In this document: positions 21,719 to 31,082 of the stretch, one piece after another | Layout of the letters: every line of letters starts with the position of its first letter | How positions within the stretch are numbered: the first letter of the stretch is position 1 | Source: Klebsiella terrigena | Lineage (GTDB): Bacteria; Pseudomonadota; Gammaproteobacteria; Enterobacterales; Enterobacteriaceae | Assembly (NCBI RefSeq): GCF_006539725.1 | Contig: NZ_BJNO01000002.1 | Location: 186,001 to 250,000, forward strand | Length of the DNA: 64,000 bases | Reading direction: 5' to 3' | Translations under genes and position numbers: made by a program | Notes under the pieces: generated by a model | Told to the model about the DNA's origin: nothing | Database searches by the model: none | Seen by the model: only the letters and a program-made list of their open reading frames with translations

Positions 21719-22837
21719 TTATTGCTGAAAGCGGGCCAGCGAGAAGGGGGTCAGATCAAACGCTGGCGATTCTCCGCGGGCAAACTGGACGGCGATTTCG
21801 CCCAAAACCGGCGCAAATTTAAAGCCATGGCCGCTTAATCCGCTGATGAGCAGCGTTTGCGGATGACCGGGGAGCGTATCGATAATGAAGTCCTCATCCG
21901 GCGTATTGTCATAGGTGCAGGATGCGCCGTGCAGGCAGCCGCCGATGCCGGGCAGGACGTTGCGCAGGAAACTGAACGATTCCGAACCGTCCGTTGCCAC
22001 GCTGCCAAACGGCGTGCGCTCCTGGGCACTGGAGATAAGCTGCCCGCCGTTGTGCTTGCCTATCTTGAGTTCATTATCTTCCGCCGGGAAGCCGTAGAAC
22101 TGGTCGCCGTTGGGCAGCTCGCCGGTAAACGCCGGGAAGTTGTTTTTGCTGCTATAGCGGCCATCGGCCTGGAACCAGGCAAAGATTTTGCGCACCGGCT
22201 GAACCGGCAATTCCGGCAGCAGGCGGGTTACCCAGGTACCGGCGCTGATCAGCAGCTTTTGCGCGCTGTACTGGCCATCCGCGGTGTCGATAGTGACGCC
22301 ATCCTGGTGATGGTCGATAGCGGTGACCGGACAGTTGAACAGCTGCGCGCAGCCCGCTTCACGGGCCAGGCGAATCCAGGTTTCAATGGCCAGCTCGCTG
22401 CGCAGGACGCCTGATGCCGGCTCAAAAACCCCGCGATAGCCCTCAGGCACGCGAATCTCCGGCCAGCGGGCCATAATGGCCTGGGCGTCCATCTCTTCGA
22501 CGTTAAGCTCAAATTCACGAGCGCTGTTCATGACGTTGGTGAGAAACGCAGACTCCGCCGGGCCAAGATTGATAACCCCGGTACGCTCAAAAACGGCTTC
22601 ACCGCTGAGGGTCGCCAGTTCATCCCACAGCTGCTGCGCCCGCAGCACCAGAGGGACATATCGTTCACCTTCACCATAGGCGTGGCGAATAAGACGCGTA
22701 TTGCCGTGATGACTGCCTTCCTGATGCGGAGGCTGGTGGGCGTCGATCATCAGAACGTTGAGTCCTGCGCGACGAGCGTAATAGCCTGCGGCGGCGCCGG
22801 TTGAGCCGCTGCCGATAATGATGAGGTCGTATTGCAT
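21719..22837 (-). CDS. solA: SolA, N-methyl-L-tryptophan oxidase
   Basis: 372-aa flavoenzyme of the monomeric sarcosine oxidase family. It oxidatively demethylates N-methyl-L-tryptophan with release of formaldehyde and hydrogen peroxide. The N-terminal FAD motif [17 protein letters not shown] is present, and the covalent flavin Cys is in [14 protein letters not shown] near residue 308. [13 protein letters not shown] near the C-terminus is the family end motif. It stands alone; yceI and yceJ, which lie between trhO and yceO in E. coli, are not present. Confidence 0.95.
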   Translation of the reverse strand: MQYDLIIIGSGSTGAAAGYYARRAGLNVLMIDAHQPPHQEGSHHGNTRLIRHAYGEGERYVPLVLRAQQLWDELATLSGEAVFERTGVINLGPAESAFLTNVMNSAREFELNVEEMDAQAIMARWPEIRVPEGYRGVFEPASGVLRSELAIETWIRLAREAGCAQLFNCPVTAIDHHQDGVTIDTADGQYSAQKLLISAGTWVTRLLPELPVQPVRKIFAWFQADGRYSSKNNFPAFTGELPNGDQFYGFPAEDNELKIGKHNGGQLISSAQERTPFGSVATDGSESFSFLRNVLPGIGGCLHGASCTYDNTPDEDFIIDTLPGHPQTLLISGLSGHGFKFAPVLGEIAVQFARGESPAFDLTPFSLARFQQ

Positions 22838-22910
22838 GGTATGTTCCGGGTTTTTGCTTTATTAGCAGGGTAATTAACAACCCGCACTTATACAAGCCCG
22901 AAAATAAATC

Positions 22911-22928
22911 AGGCACCAATCGGTGCCC
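22911..22928 (-). terminator. Probable terminator of bssS
   Basis: Minus strand GGCACCGATTGGTGCC followed by a T-rich TGATTTATTTT, 35 bp past the bssS stop. Confidence 0.55.
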
Positions 22929-22962
22929 GTTTAGTTAGAGTATATGGATGACCGCAGAATCA

Positions 22963-23217
22963 CTAATGTCTGCGGTACTCATTTACCTGGTATTCACCTG
23001 CTTCAATCTTCGCAATACCGGCTTCAAGAATAGAAATAAATTGACGTGCGACGTCCGTCGTCAGCCATAAAGTCTGGCCAATTTCAGCTTCATTACTGCT
23101 TTCATGAGTGGGGTTCTGGTAGTGCAGGCGCAACATCAGCGCGTCATAGCTATCTACGGTGCTGATGTCCCATCCGACGAGGGGATGGGTCTGGATGACT
23201 TCATTATTCTTTTCCAT
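22963..23217 (-). CDS. bssS: BssS, biofilm regulator
   Basis: 84-aa small cytosolic protein, near identical to E. coli BssS (HPLVGWDISTVDSYDALMLRLHY, then LWLTTDVARQFISILEAGIAKIE). It is reported to affect biofilm formation through indole and AI-2 signalling; the mechanism is unknown. AAGGGG lies before two consecutive ATG codons and the second is used here, as in E. coli. The 5' flank has two CTCGAG-centred inverted repeats (see findings). Confidence 0.94.
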   Translation of the reverse strand: MEKNNEVIQTHPLVGWDISTVDSYDALMLRLHYQNPTHESSNEAEIGQTLWLTTDVARQFISILEAGIAKIEAGEYQVNEYRRH

Positions 23218-23450
23218 CATAACCCCTTATTCATATGTTAAAAGACAACAATTCTCGAGGTTTAATGCATATTTTTTGAAGCAAGTTAATTATATCAGGT
23301 GTTAAGAATAAACTCGAGAAATTAACGCGCGCGGGGCGAGCTTTTCTCTTTTTGCCGCTTTTTTGCGCAAATTTTGTCCCGCTGTACGTTATTTTGTAAG
23401 GAAATAATCAGGAAATTAAAGAAAAGTCTGAGTATTCAGGAAGAGGGAAT

Positions 23451-23475
23451 AAAAAAGCCGGGGCGACCCGGCAAA
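23451..23475 (-). terminator. Terminator of the dinI transcript
   Basis: Minus strand GCCGGG-TCGC-CCCGGC followed by six T residues. It sits about 135 nt past the dinI stop, leaving room for the structured RNA at 23476-23608. Confidence 0.88.
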
Positions 23476-23608
23476 AGAAGCACAATGAGGGAGCAAATTA
23501 ATTTGCTGTACCGGTCAGATTTCGAGCTGCATGAGCCTGGAGCAGGCAAAAACCTCGATGAACGACCTGAGGTATTTTGCACCGCCGTCTGCATACAACT
23601 CGAATGAC
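23476..23608 (-). ncRNA. Highly structured RNA element between dinI stop and its terminator (unidentified)
   Basis: On the minus strand this 133-nt stretch starts directly after the dinI stop. A long outer helix pairs 23592-23604 with 23521-23533 (13 bp, including G-U pairs). GTCA at 23605-23608 can extend it with 23514-23517. Inside lie an 11-bp bulged hairpin (arms 23569-23580 and 23546-23556) and a small CCTG-CTC-CAGG hairpin (23536-23546) that partly compete for one base. A perfect 16-bp palindrome (23492-23507) and the terminator follow. The G-U pairs become C-A mismatches on the other strand, which favours minus-strand RNA. It could be a 3'UTR-derived small RNA or a stability element. 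I do not recognise a known family. Confidence 0.5.
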
Positions 23609-23860
23609 TCAGGGTACGTCGTGGATAAACCAGTCATCAGCGCTTTCCCAGGTTTCTTGCAGGATTTCGCTTATCCGGTCTTTATCTTCTTTAAGGCCAC
23701 CAATAACAGAAAGATTGTTAGCGGTGGCGAAGCGTACGGTTACCTGGCTTGGTTTGGCCGGGAACTGCTGATCGATACGTCGGGAGAGTTCATTATTCAG
23801 CGCTTCTAAAGCGCCGCTCGGTAAGGCGGTAGTTTTGGCGATAGACACTTCGATGCGCAT
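23609..23860 (-). CDS. dinI: DinI, DNA damage-inducible RecA modulator
   Basis: 83-aa SOS protein that binds RecA filaments, stabilising them and limiting LexA and UmuD cleavage. The acidic C-terminal helix SEILQETWESADDWF mimics DNA. NNLSVIGGLKEDKDR is the conserved middle. The C-terminus extends slightly past the E. coli form (IHDVP). A perfect LexA box lies 20 bp before the start codon. Its transcript seems to carry an unusual structured 3' region before the terminator. Confidence 0.96.
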   Translation of the reverse strand: MRIEVSIAKTTALPSGALEALNNELSRRIDQQFPAKPSQVTVRFATANNLSVIGGLKEDKDRISEILQETWESADDWFIHDVP

Positions 23861-23879
23861 GATAGCCCCCTGTGTAATA

Positions 23880-23899
23880 TACTGTTTATTTATACAGTA
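23880..23899. promoter_or_regulatory. LexA (SOS) box of dinI
   Basis: TACTGTTTATTTATACAGTA contains CTGT-N8-ACAG, the full SOS consensus with AT-rich spacer. It lies just upstream of dinI and 33 bp past the pyrC stop. Confidence 0.95.
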
Positions 23900-23931
23900 T
23901 CATTTGCGTATTTACAACAGAGGGCTGCGTT

Positions 23932-24978
23932 TTATTTTTTCATCGTCCAGCGCACGGTTTCACCGGCCAGGAAGGGGACCAGCGTGTCGCCAGGCAGCGC
24001 GATGCTCTCTGCCACAACGCTCTCTTCGCGCACCAGCTCAACAAAGGTCTCGTTGACCGGCAGGCCGTAGAAGCGCGGGCCGTTAAGCGAGCAAAACGCC
24101 TCGAAGTGCTGCAGCGCATTTATCTCTTCAAACACCGTCGCGTAGCTGCCCAGCGCGGTCGGCGCATTAAAGCAGCCGGCGCATCCGCAGCTGGCTTCCT
24201 TACGATGACGGGCGTGCGGCGCGGAGTCGGTGCCGAGAAACGCGCGCGTAAAGCCGCTGGCGACCAGCTCGCGCAGCGCCTGCTGGTGAATATTACGTTT
24301 GAGGATCGGCAGGCAGTAAAGGTGCGGACGAATACCGCCAACCAGCATGTGGTTACGGTTAAACATCAGATGCTGCGGCGTAATGGTGGCGGCCAGCAGC
24401 TCGTTACCATCGCGAACGTACTCTGCGGCGTCTTTGGTGGTGATATGTTCGAACACCACCTTCAGGCCCGGCAGGCGCTGGCGCAGCGGCTCCATGACCG
24501 TCTCGATAAAGCGCGCTTCGCGATCGAAAATATCGATTTCCGCATGCGTGACTTCGCCGTGGACCAGCAGCGGCATGCCGAGTTTTTCCATGCGCTCAAG
24601 CACCGGCATAATGGCATCGATGCTGGTCACGCCGTGGCTGGAGTTAGTGGTGGCATTGGCCGGGTAGAGTTTAGCCGCGGTGAAAACGCCGGCCTCAAAT
24701 CCGCGCGCCAGCTCGGCTGGGTCGAGCGTATCGGTGAGGTAGCAGGTCATCAGAGGGGTAAAGTCATGCCCGGCGGGCACGGCGTTAAGGATCCGCTGGC
24801 GATAGGCGACGGCGGCTTCAACGGTGGTGACAGGCGGCGCCAGATTCGGCATCACGATCGCCCGACCGTAAAACTCGCTGGTGTAAGGCACGACGGTTTC
24901 CAGCATATCGTCATCGCGCAGATGGATGTGCCAGTCGTCAGGGCGACGGATTTTCAGTACCTGGGGTTGTGCTGTCAT
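23932..24978 (-). CDS. pyrC: PyrC, dihydroorotase
   Basis: 348-aa zinc amidohydrolase that closes N-carbamoyl-aspartate to dihydroorotate in pyrimidine synthesis. [11 protein letters not shown] gives the two N-terminal His ligands, [13 protein letters not shown] the carbamylated Lys near residue 103, and [13 protein letters not shown] the catalytic Asp. The C-terminal flexible loop is conserved. A PurR operator lies upstream. The leader contains CCCGG near the probable start point and CCGG at the ribosome site, as needed for the CTP-sensitive hairpin control known in E. coli. Confidence 0.97.
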   Translation of the reverse strand: MTAQPQVLKIRRPDDWHIHLRDDDMLETVVPYTSEFYGRAIVMPNLAPPVTTVEAAVAYRQRILNAVPAGHDFTPLMTCYLTDTLDPAELARGFEAGVFTAAKLYPANATTNSSHGVTSIDAIMPVLERMEKLGMPLLVHGEVTHAEIDIFDREARFIETVMEPLRQRLPGLKVVFEHITTKDAAEYVRDGNELLAATITPQHLMFNRNHMLVGGIRPHLYCLPILKRNIHQQALRELVASGFTRAFLGTDSAPHARHRKEASCGCAGCFNAPTALGSYATVFEEINALQHFEAFCSLNGPRFYGLPVNETFVELVREESVVAESIALPGDTLVPFLAGETVRWTMKK

Positions 24979-25039
24979 GGAAGGCTCCGGCTAATAGGTT
25001 CAGTCATCAGGGCTGTTTTTCACCGGGCACAAAGGATAA

Positions 25040-25055
25040 GCGTAAACGTTTTCCT
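25040..25055. promoter_or_regulatory. PurR operator of pyrC
   Basis: Minus strand AGGAAAACGTTTACGC matches the PurR consensus (ACGCAAACGTTTGCGT) in its AAACGTTT core and closely resembles the known E. coli pyrC operator. It lies about 62 bp before the start codon. Confidence 0.75.
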
Positions 25056-25071
25056 TTGCATCAACTTCCGT

Positions 25072-25096
25072 AAAAAAACGGGCGCCTGGCGCCCGT
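25072..25096 (-). terminator. Terminator of yceB
   Basis: ACGGGCGCC-A-GGCGCCCGT on the minus strand followed by seven T residues, 4 bp past the yceB stop. Confidence 0.9.
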
Positions 25097-25100
25097 GATG

Positions 25101-25661
25101 TTAATTGGTGAAGGGGATGATTATCTCACCCGGCTTGACCTCTATACCTTTCGCGTACTTTTTCGCCAGCGCTTCGCCGGTGCTGGCGTCTTCGCGCAGA
25201 ACGTAGGCGGGCTGCTGGTTAAAATAGCTGCGCAGGGATTGATTCAGGTAGGGGATCAGCGTCTGCACGACCGACTGCAGCTTCTCCGGCGCGACTTTCG
25301 CATCGACGACTTCCATCTCCTGCAGGAAGATCGCTCCTTTTTCCTTGTTGAATACCGGCAGCGCTTTCAGCTTAAGGTCAATCGTGGCTTTTTGATTACC
25401 GAACAGCGAATTGAGATCCAGGCTGGCAACGCCGCTCAAAGTCACCTTATTCGGCTCCTCGCGACCAATCGCACTGGTTAAATTGTGCAGTTCAATATGC
25501 GCATCCGCCACGCCCGGCAGGCCGATATCCTTGGCGAAGTGATTACGTTTCTGCAGCGCCTGATTAATTTCCTGTTCGCTTACCGAATACTGCGTAAGCT
25601 GATTACAGCCGCTCAGGAGGCCGCTCACGATAAGCGCGGCCACGATAAACATCTTTTTCAT
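25101..25661 (-). CDS. yceB: YceB, DUF1439 lipoprotein
   Basis: 186-aa lipoprotein: signal MKKMFIVAALIVSGLLSGC with lipobox LLSGC and Cys at residue 19. The rest is a DUF1439 domain, a TULIP-like lipid-binding type fold by family, with alternating strands and a C-terminal Pro-Gly-rich strand (VKPGEIIIPF). Function unknown. It is upstream of pyrC on the same strand but ends in its own terminator. In E. coli grxB comes next; here mdtH does. Confidence 0.92.
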   Translation of the reverse strand: MKKMFIVAALIVSGLLSGCNQLTQYSVSEQEINQALQKRNHFAKDIGLPGVADAHIELHNLTSAIGREEPNKVTLSGVASLDLNSLFGNQKATIDLKLKALPVFNKEKGAIFLQEMEVVDAKVAPEKLQSVVQTLIPYLNQSLRSYFNQQPAYVLREDASTGEALAKKYAKGIEVKPGEIIIPFTN

Positions 25662-25774
25662 TGGGTTCCTTAACGTAATGCCATGGACTCATCCTGACAC
25701 AAAGCAGCATGGCCTGCCAGCACCACAGGCGCTAGCGGAAAATGCTGAAAATCAGCCCGGCATGACGCAGCGAA

Positions 25775-26983
25775 TCAGGTTCGTGGCTCCAGCATGCCGG
25801 AGGCCGAACGCCTGGCGCTGAATTGCCACCATAGGGCGATAAAGGTAATGAAGCCGATAATACCCAGCATCAGCCACGGCAGCTCCGGCTGATTGACCGC
25901 TTTACCGGCGTCAAATAGCCACCCGCCGCCGGCGTAGCCGAAGGCCCCACCAAAGGCCAGCCCCAGTCGACTAAAGCCCATATAGCTGCCGCGCGCGCGG
26001 GCGTCGGCCAGCGATGCACCCAGGGTTTCACGCGCCGGCTCGGCGATGATCGACCCCATATAGAAAATGCAAATCAGCGTAAACAGCTGCTGCAGGTTGC
26101 TGGTTAAGCCGATCGGCAGCATGGCCAGCGTCATGACCAGCAGGCCGGCCATCAGCCGATGCTCCAGCCGATAGCGCTTTTCACTCCAGCGGGCAATCGG
26201 GTAGAGCAGCGTCAGGGAGATAGCCGCTTCAATGGCATACATCCATTTGACGGCGGCAGGGGAACCGGCGATGTCGTTGACCATAATCGGCAGCATCAGC
26301 ATGACCTGCACCGCCAGCATGTAATAGCCGGTTAGCGTCAGGACATAGGTCACGAAGCGCCTGTCGCGCAGCACGCGCCCCAGCCCCTCGCGCACCGGCG
26401 TTTTCACCGTCGACAGCTTCCACGCCGGGAGATACCAGGCGTTAAAGCCGGCGCAGGCGACGAACAGCGCCGCGCCGACGCTGCAGACGAGGCGGAAATC
26501 GTACTGTAACAACCAGCTGCCGAGCAGGGCGCCGATGACCGCGCCGGCGCTGTCCTGCATCATCAGAATCGAAAAGAAGCGGCCGCGCTGATGCGGACGC
26601 ACCAGCTTAACGACCAGCGCCGCGCGCGGCGGGTCAAACAGCGTCCCGCCGAGGCCAGAGAGAATGCAGGATAGCCAGAGTACCCACGGCTCGTGGGCCA
26701 CCGCCATCGCGGCAAAGCCGCCCGCGCGCATCAGCATACCGGTGACGATCATCGGCTTGGCGCCGAAGCGGTCGGCAACCGCGCCGCCAAAAATCCCCAG
26801 ACCCTGCTGAACCAGCTGGCGCAGGCCGAGGGCGATCCCGACCATCAGCGCGGCCCAGCCCATCTGGTCAACAAAGCGAATGGAAATCAGCGGGAAGACG
26901 ACAAAAAAGCCGAGAACGACCAGCATATTGTCGACCAACAGGAAGTATTTACCCAGGCTCCTTGCCTGCGATACGCGGGACAT
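25775..26983 (-). CDS. mdtH: MdtH, MFS multidrug efflux protein
   Basis: 402-aa, 12-helix DHA1-family transporter. [20 protein letters not shown] is the start, set by AGGAGGGG just upstream; the open frame extends to 27082 without support. The A-motif [12 protein letters not shown] follows helix 2. E. coli MdtH gives mild resistance to norfloxacin and enoxacin when overproduced. It diverges from rimJ across 230 bp, and no glutaredoxin gene lies between it and yceB. Confidence 0.95.
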   Translation of the reverse strand: MSRVSQARSLGKYFLLVDNMLVVLGFFVVFPLISIRFVDQMGWAALMVGIALGLRQLVQQGLGIFGGAVADRFGAKPMIVTGMLMRAGGFAAMAVAHEPWVLWLSCILSGLGGTLFDPPRAALVVKLVRPHQRGRFFSILMMQDSAGAVIGALLGSWLLQYDFRLVCSVGAALFVACAGFNAWYLPAWKLSTVKTPVREGLGRVLRDRRFVTYVLTLTGYYMLAVQVMLMLPIMVNDIAGSPAAVKWMYAIEAAISLTLLYPIARWSEKRYRLEHRLMAGLLVMTLAMLPIGLTSNLQQLFTLICIFYMGSIIAEPARETLGASLADARARGSYMGFSRLGLAFGGAFGYAGGGWLFDAGKAVNQPELPWLMLGIIGFITFIALWWQFSARRSASGMLEPRT

Positions 26984-27212
26984 TTCCCCTCCTGGGAAAA
27001 TAGAGATTAGCCTTTCTAGTGTGCGGGGAAGAGCGGGCGTTTCCCAGCGTACCTGCGACAATATTTTTTTATCAAAAAGCAAGTTTGATAGAGGCTATTC
27101 ATCGAAAAGGGGAGATGGTGCAGAAAATGGTATGTTGCTGTTTTCACACCGTCGTTCAGGACAGGTATAGTGAAGGGAGCAGGGTAATAAGTCAGGGGAA
27201 CAGGAGAGGGGA

Positions 27213-27797
27213 ATGTTTGGCTACCGCAGTAACGTACCAAAGGTGCGTTTGACGACGGACAGGCTGGTGACGCGGCTGGTCCACGATCGTGACGCCTGGC
27301 GTCTGGCCGACTACTACGCGGAGAATAAAGGGTTCTTAAAACCCTGGGAGCCGGTGCGCGATGACAGCCACTGCTACCCCTCCGGCTGGCAGGCGCGCTT
27401 GTCGATGATTTCGGAGTTTCATAAGCAGGGATCGGCGTTCTACTTTGCGCTCCTCGATCCGCAAGAAAAAGAGATAGTCGGCGTGGCGAATTTTTCGAAC
27501 GTGGTGCGCGGGTCGTTTCATGCCTGCTACCTCGGCTACTCCATCGGCGAGAAGTGGCAGGGGCAGGGCCTGATGTTTGAAGCGCTGACTTCGGCGATTC
27601 GCTATATGCAGCGCACGCAGCATATCCATCGCATCATGGCCAACTATATGCCGCACAACCAGCGCAGCGGCGATTTGCTGGCGCGTCTTGGCTTTGAAAA
27701 AGAGGGTTACGCCAAAGATTATCTGCTAATCGATGGCCAGTGGCGTGACCACGTATTGACGGCGTTGACGACACCGGACTGGATCCCGGGTCGCTAA
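27213..27797 (+). CDS. rimJ: RimJ, ribosomal protein S5 N-acetyltransferase
   Basis: 194-aa GNAT-fold enzyme that acetylates the N-terminal Ala of ribosomal protein S5 and also assists small-subunit assembly. The acetyl-CoA loop is [17 protein letters not shown] (Q/RxxGxG/A type) near residues 110-126. [18 protein letters not shown] is the conserved C-terminal motif. AGGAGAGGGG is before the ATG. The next gene yceH begins 9 bp after, and the run rimJ-yceH-mviM-murJ is probably one transcript. Confidence 0.95.
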   Translation: MFGYRSNVPKVRLTTDRLVTRLVHDRDAWRLADYYAENKGFLKPWEPVRDDSHCYPSGWQARLSMISEFHKQGSAFYFALLDPQEKEIVGVANFSNVVRGSFHACYLGYSIGEKWQGQGLMFEALTSAIRYMQRTQHIHRIMANYMPHNQRSGDLLARLGFEKEGYAKDYLLIDGQWRDHVLTALTTPDWIPGR

Positions 27798-27806
27798 GGA
27801 GAGAGC

Positions 27807-28454
27807 ATGAAATATCAGTTAACCGCGCACGAAGCGCGCGTTATTGGCTGCCTGCTGGAGAAACAGGTCACGACGCCGGAGCAGTATCCTCTATCGGTTA
27901 ACGCGGTGGTGACCGCCTGCAACCAGAAAACCAACCGCGAGCCGGTGATGTCGCTCAGCGAAAGCGATATCCAGGACCTGCTGGATACGTTAGTTAAGCG
28001 CCATTTCCTGCGCACGGTGAGCGGGTTTGGCAATCGGGTGACCAAATACGAACAGCGCTTTTGCAACTCCGAGTTCGGCGATCTGAAGCTGACCCCGGCG
28101 GAGGTCGCGGTGGTCACGACGCTGCTGCTGCGCGGCGCGCAGACGCCGGGCGAGCTGCGCAGCCGGGCGCAAAGAATGTACGAATTTAGCGATATGGCGG
28201 AAATCGAAGGCGTGCTCGAGACGCTGGCAGGCCGCGAGGATGGCCCCTTTGTCGCGCGTCTGCCTCGCGAGCCGGGGAAGCGCGAATGCCGCTACATGCA
28301 TCTGTTCTGCGATGATATGGACTCGCTGATTACGGCGGTAGAAGCGGTATCGCCGGCGGGAGACGATCTCCAGACCCGGGTTGAGGTGCTGGAGGCCGAA
28401 GTGGCGGAACTTAAAGAGCGGCTGGCCTCGCTGCTGGCTCATCTGGGGGATTAA
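27807..28454 (+). CDS. yceH: YceH, DUF480 winged-helix protein
   Basis: 215-aa protein with two tandem winged-helix domains ([20 protein letters not shown] at the start, [26 protein letters not shown] in the middle) and a C-terminal coiled-coil-like tail ([21 protein letters not shown]). This is the DUF480 family, function unknown, though the fold suggests DNA binding. GGAGAG precedes the ATG. It lies 9 bp after rimJ and 2 bp before mviM, consistent with tight co-translation. Confidence 0.93.
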   Translation: MKYQLTAHEARVIGCLLEKQVTTPEQYPLSVNAVVTACNQKTNREPVMSLSESDIQDLLDTLVKRHFLRTVSGFGNRVTKYEQRFCNSEFGDLKLTPAEVAVVTTLLLRGAQTPGELRSRAQRMYEFSDMAEIEGVLETLAGREDGPFVARLPREPGKRECRYMHLFCDDMDSLITAVEAVSPAGDDLQTRVEVLEAEVAELKERLASLLAHLGD

Positions 28455-28456
28455 TC

Positions 28457-29380
28457 GTGACGGCGAAACTACGCGTTGGAGTGGTGGGACTGGGCGGCAT
28501 TGCGCAGAAGGCCTGGCTCCCGGTGTTAGGCGCCGCGGACGGCTGGACGCTGCAGGCGGCCTGGTCTCCGGGGAAAGAGAAGGCGCTGCGCGTCTGCGAA
28601 ACCTGGCGTATACCCTACGCTGACTCTCTGGAGCAGCTGGCGGCGCAGTGCGATGCGGTCTTTGTCCATACCTCAACGGCCTCGCATTTTGAGGTCGTCA
28701 GCCGGCTGCTTGGCGCCGGGGTGCATGTCTGCGTGGATAAGCCGCTGGCGGATAAGCTCAGCGATGCCGAATCCCTGGTCGAGCTGGCCGCCCGCCGTGG
28801 GCTAACGCTGATGGTCGGATTTAACCGTCGCTTTGCGCCGCTCTATCGCGAGCTGAAAGCGCATCTGGACGATGCCGCCTCGCTGCGTATGGATAAGCAT
28901 CGCAGCGACAGCGTCGGTCACGATCTGCGCTTTACGCTGCTTGATGACTACCTGCATGTGGTCGATACCGCGCTGTGGCTGGCCGGCGGGAAGGCGCGTC
29001 TCAGCGGCGGTTTGCTGCAAACCACCGCCCAGGGCGAAATGCTCTATGCTGAGCACCACTTCAGCTCGTCGCAGCTGGAGGTGACCACCAGCATGCACCG
29101 GCGCGCCGGCAGCCAGCGGGAGTGGGTGCAGGCGGTTACCGACGGCGGCCTGTATGAGGTTCGCGATATGCGCGAGTGGCACGAAGAGCGCGGTCAGGGC
29201 GTGGTTCAGCGTCCGGTTCCCGGCTGGCAAACCACCCTCGAGCAGCGCGGCTTTGTCGGCTGCGCGCGTCATTTTATCGAATGCGTGCAAAATCAGACGG
29301 TTCCCGAAACCGCTGGCGAACAGGCGCTGCTGGCCCAGCGCATCGTTGAAAAGCTGTGGCGCGAGGCGATGAGCGAATAA
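28457..29380 (+). CDS. mviM: MviM, Gfo/Idh/MocA-family oxidoreductase
   Basis: 307-aa putative NAD(P)-dependent oxidoreductase. The Rossmann motif VGVVGLGGIAQKAW begins at residue ~7, and CVDKPLADKLSDAE contains the catalytic EKP-like Lys (here DKP). The C-terminal half is the family's beta-sheet domain. The name comes from a Salmonella virulence locus shared with murJ, but no substrate is known. GTG start at 28457, 2 bp after yceH. Confidence 0.92.
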   Translation: MTAKLRVGVVGLGGIAQKAWLPVLGAADGWTLQAAWSPGKEKALRVCETWRIPYADSLEQLAAQCDAVFVHTSTASHFEVVSRLLGAGVHVCVDKPLADKLSDAESLVELAARRGLTLMVGFNRRFAPLYRELKAHLDDAASLRMDKHRSDSVGHDLRFTLLDDYLHVVDTALWLAGGKARLSGGLLQTTAQGEMLYAEHHFSSSQLEVTTSMHRRAGSQREWVQAVTDGGLYEVRDMREWHEERGQGVVQRPVPGWQTTLEQRGFVGCARHFIECVQNQTVPETAGEQALLAQRIVEKLWREAMSE

Positions 29381-29491
29381 TTCGTTGTAACATCTGGCAG
29401 TAGTAATTCATGACGAACCCGGTAGACTATCGCCACTTTCCAGCGCCCGCCATTGCGGGCGTTTTACTTCAGGGTTGTGGAAAACACCTCA

Positions 29492-31027
29492 ATGAACCTT
29501 TTAAAATCACTGGCGGCAGTCAGTTCGATGACCATGTTTTCGCGCGTGCTGGGCTTTGCGCGAGACGCCATCGTCGCGCGTATTTTTGGTGCCGGCATGG
29601 CGACGGACGCCTTTTTTGTGGCGTTCAAATTACCGAATCTGCTGCGGCGCATTTTTGCCGAAGGCGCGTTTTCTCAGGCGTTTGTACCGATACTGGCGGA
29701 ATATAAAAGCAAACAGGGCGAAGACGCCACCCGCGTATTTGTCTCCTATGTTTCAGGCCTGCTGACGCTGGTTCTGGCGGTAGTCACCGTGCTCGGCATG
29801 CTGGCCGCGCCGTGGGTCATCACCGTGACCGCGCCAGGGTTTGCCGACTCCCCGGATAAATTTGCGCTGACGACCCAGCTGCTGCGCATCACTTTTCCCT
29901 ATATTTTGCTTATCTCGCTGGCCTCGTTAGCTGGCGCGATCCTTAACACCTGGAACCGTTTTTCGGTCCCTGCCTTTGCGCCGACTTTTCTTAACGTCAG
30001 CATGATTGGCTTTGCGCTATTTGCGGCACCGTATTTCCACCCACCGATGCTGGCAATGGCGTGGGCGGTCACCGTCGGCGGCGTGCTGCAGCTGGCGTAT
30101 CAGCTGCCGCATCTGAAAAAAATCGGCATGCTGGTGCTGCCGCGTATCAGCCTGAAAGACGCCGGTGCGGTGCGGGTAGTAAAACAGATGGGGCCGGCGA
30201 TCCTCGGCGTATCCGTCAGCCAGATCTCACTGATTATCAACACCATATTCGCCTCTTTCCTCGTTTCCGGGTCGGTCTCCTGGATGTACTACGCCGATCG
30301 CCTGATGGAGTTTCCCTCCGGCGTGCTGGGCGTGGCGCTGGGGACCATCCTGCTGCCGTCGCTGTCGAAAAGCTTTGCCAGCGGCAATCATGATGAGTAC
30401 TGCCGTTTGATGGACTGGGGGCTGCGCCTGTGCTTCCTGCTGGCCCTGCCGAGCGCGGTGGCGCTGGGGATCCTCGCGAAGCCGCTGACGGTAGCCCTGT
30501 TCCAGTACGGCAAGTTTAGCGCCTTTGATGCGGCGATGACCCAGCGCGCGCTGGTGGCCTATTCGGTCGGCCTGATGGGGCTCATCGTCGTCAAGGTCCT
30601 GGCGCCGGGGTTCTACTCGCGCCAGGATATTAAAACGCCGGTTAAAATCGCCATCGTCACCCTGATTATGACCCAGGTGATGAACCTGATCTTTATCGGC
30701 CCGCTGAAGCATGCCGGCCTGTCGCTCTCTATCGGGCTTGCCGCCTGCCTCAACGCCGCGCTGCTCTACTGGCAGCTGCGTAAGCAAAAAATATTCACTC
30801 CGCAGCCGGGCTGGTTTACCTTCCTGCTGCGTCTGGTGATTGCGGTGCTGGTGATGTCTGCGGCGCTGCTCGGGATGATGTATATCATGCCGGAGTGGTC
30901 CCAGGGGACCATGCCGTTCCGTCTGCTGCGCCTGATGGCGGTGGTGGGGGTTGGCGTGGTGGCCTATTTTGCCAGCCTGCTGCTGCTGGGCTTTAGGGTG
31001 AAAGAGTTTGCCCGACGCACGGCCTGA
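29492..31027 (+). CDS. murJ: MurJ, lipid II flippase
   Basis: 511-aa essential membrane protein of the MOP superfamily with 14 predicted helices, moving lipid II across the inner membrane for peptidoglycan synthesis. The start [21 protein letters not shown] holds the conserved cavity Arg residues (R18, R24 in E. coli); [14 protein letters not shown] follows. A longer frame from 29453 has no better ribosome site. It ends in a strong terminator. In E. coli the flagellar flgNMA/flgB operons follow; here an MFS gene follows. Confidence 0.97.
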   Translation: MNLLKSLAAVSSMTMFSRVLGFARDAIVARIFGAGMATDAFFVAFKLPNLLRRIFAEGAFSQAFVPILAEYKSKQGEDATRVFVSYVSGLLTLVLAVVTVLGMLAAPWVITVTAPGFADSPDKFALTTQLLRITFPYILLISLASLAGAILNTWNRFSVPAFAPTFLNVSMIGFALFAAPYFHPPMLAMAWAVTVGGVLQLAYQLPHLKKIGMLVLPRISLKDAGAVRVVKQMGPAILGVSVSQISLIINTIFASFLVSGSVSWMYYADRLMEFPSGVLGVALGTILLPSLSKSFASGNHDEYCRLMDWGLRLCFLLALPSAVALGILAKPLTVALFQYGKFSAFDAAMTQRALVAYSVGLMGLIVVKVLAPGFYSRQDIKTPVKIAIVTLIMTQVMNLIFIGPLKHAGLSLSIGLAACLNAALLYWQLRKQKIFTPQPGWFTFLLRLVIAVLVMSAALLGMMYIMPEWSQGTMPFRLLRLMAVVGVGVVAYFASLLLLGFRVKEFARRTA

Positions 31028-31051
31028 AGCTAAACGCCGGGTAGAAACAGA

Positions 31052-31082
31052 CCCGCTCCGCAGCGCGGAGCGGGTTTTTTTA
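31052..31082 (+). terminator. Terminator of murJ
   Basis: ACCCGCTCCGC-AGC-GCGGAGCGGGT stem, then seven T residues; it touches the stop codon of the convergent MFS gene. Confidence 0.92.

Noticed and set aside
23374-23607. 77-aa plus-strand frame, and a minus-strand frame through the dinI 3' region
   Set aside because: The minus-strand frame runs straight through the terminator and neither shows protein-like features; structure fits RNA better.
24106-25098. 330-aa plus-strand frame
   Set aside because: Antisense to pyrC, Arg/Gly-rich, no domain; a GC-bias shadow.
27019-27252. 77-aa plus-strand frame overlapping the rimJ start, and 27016-27240 on the minus strand
   Set aside because: Located in the mdtH-rimJ promoter gap with no homology.
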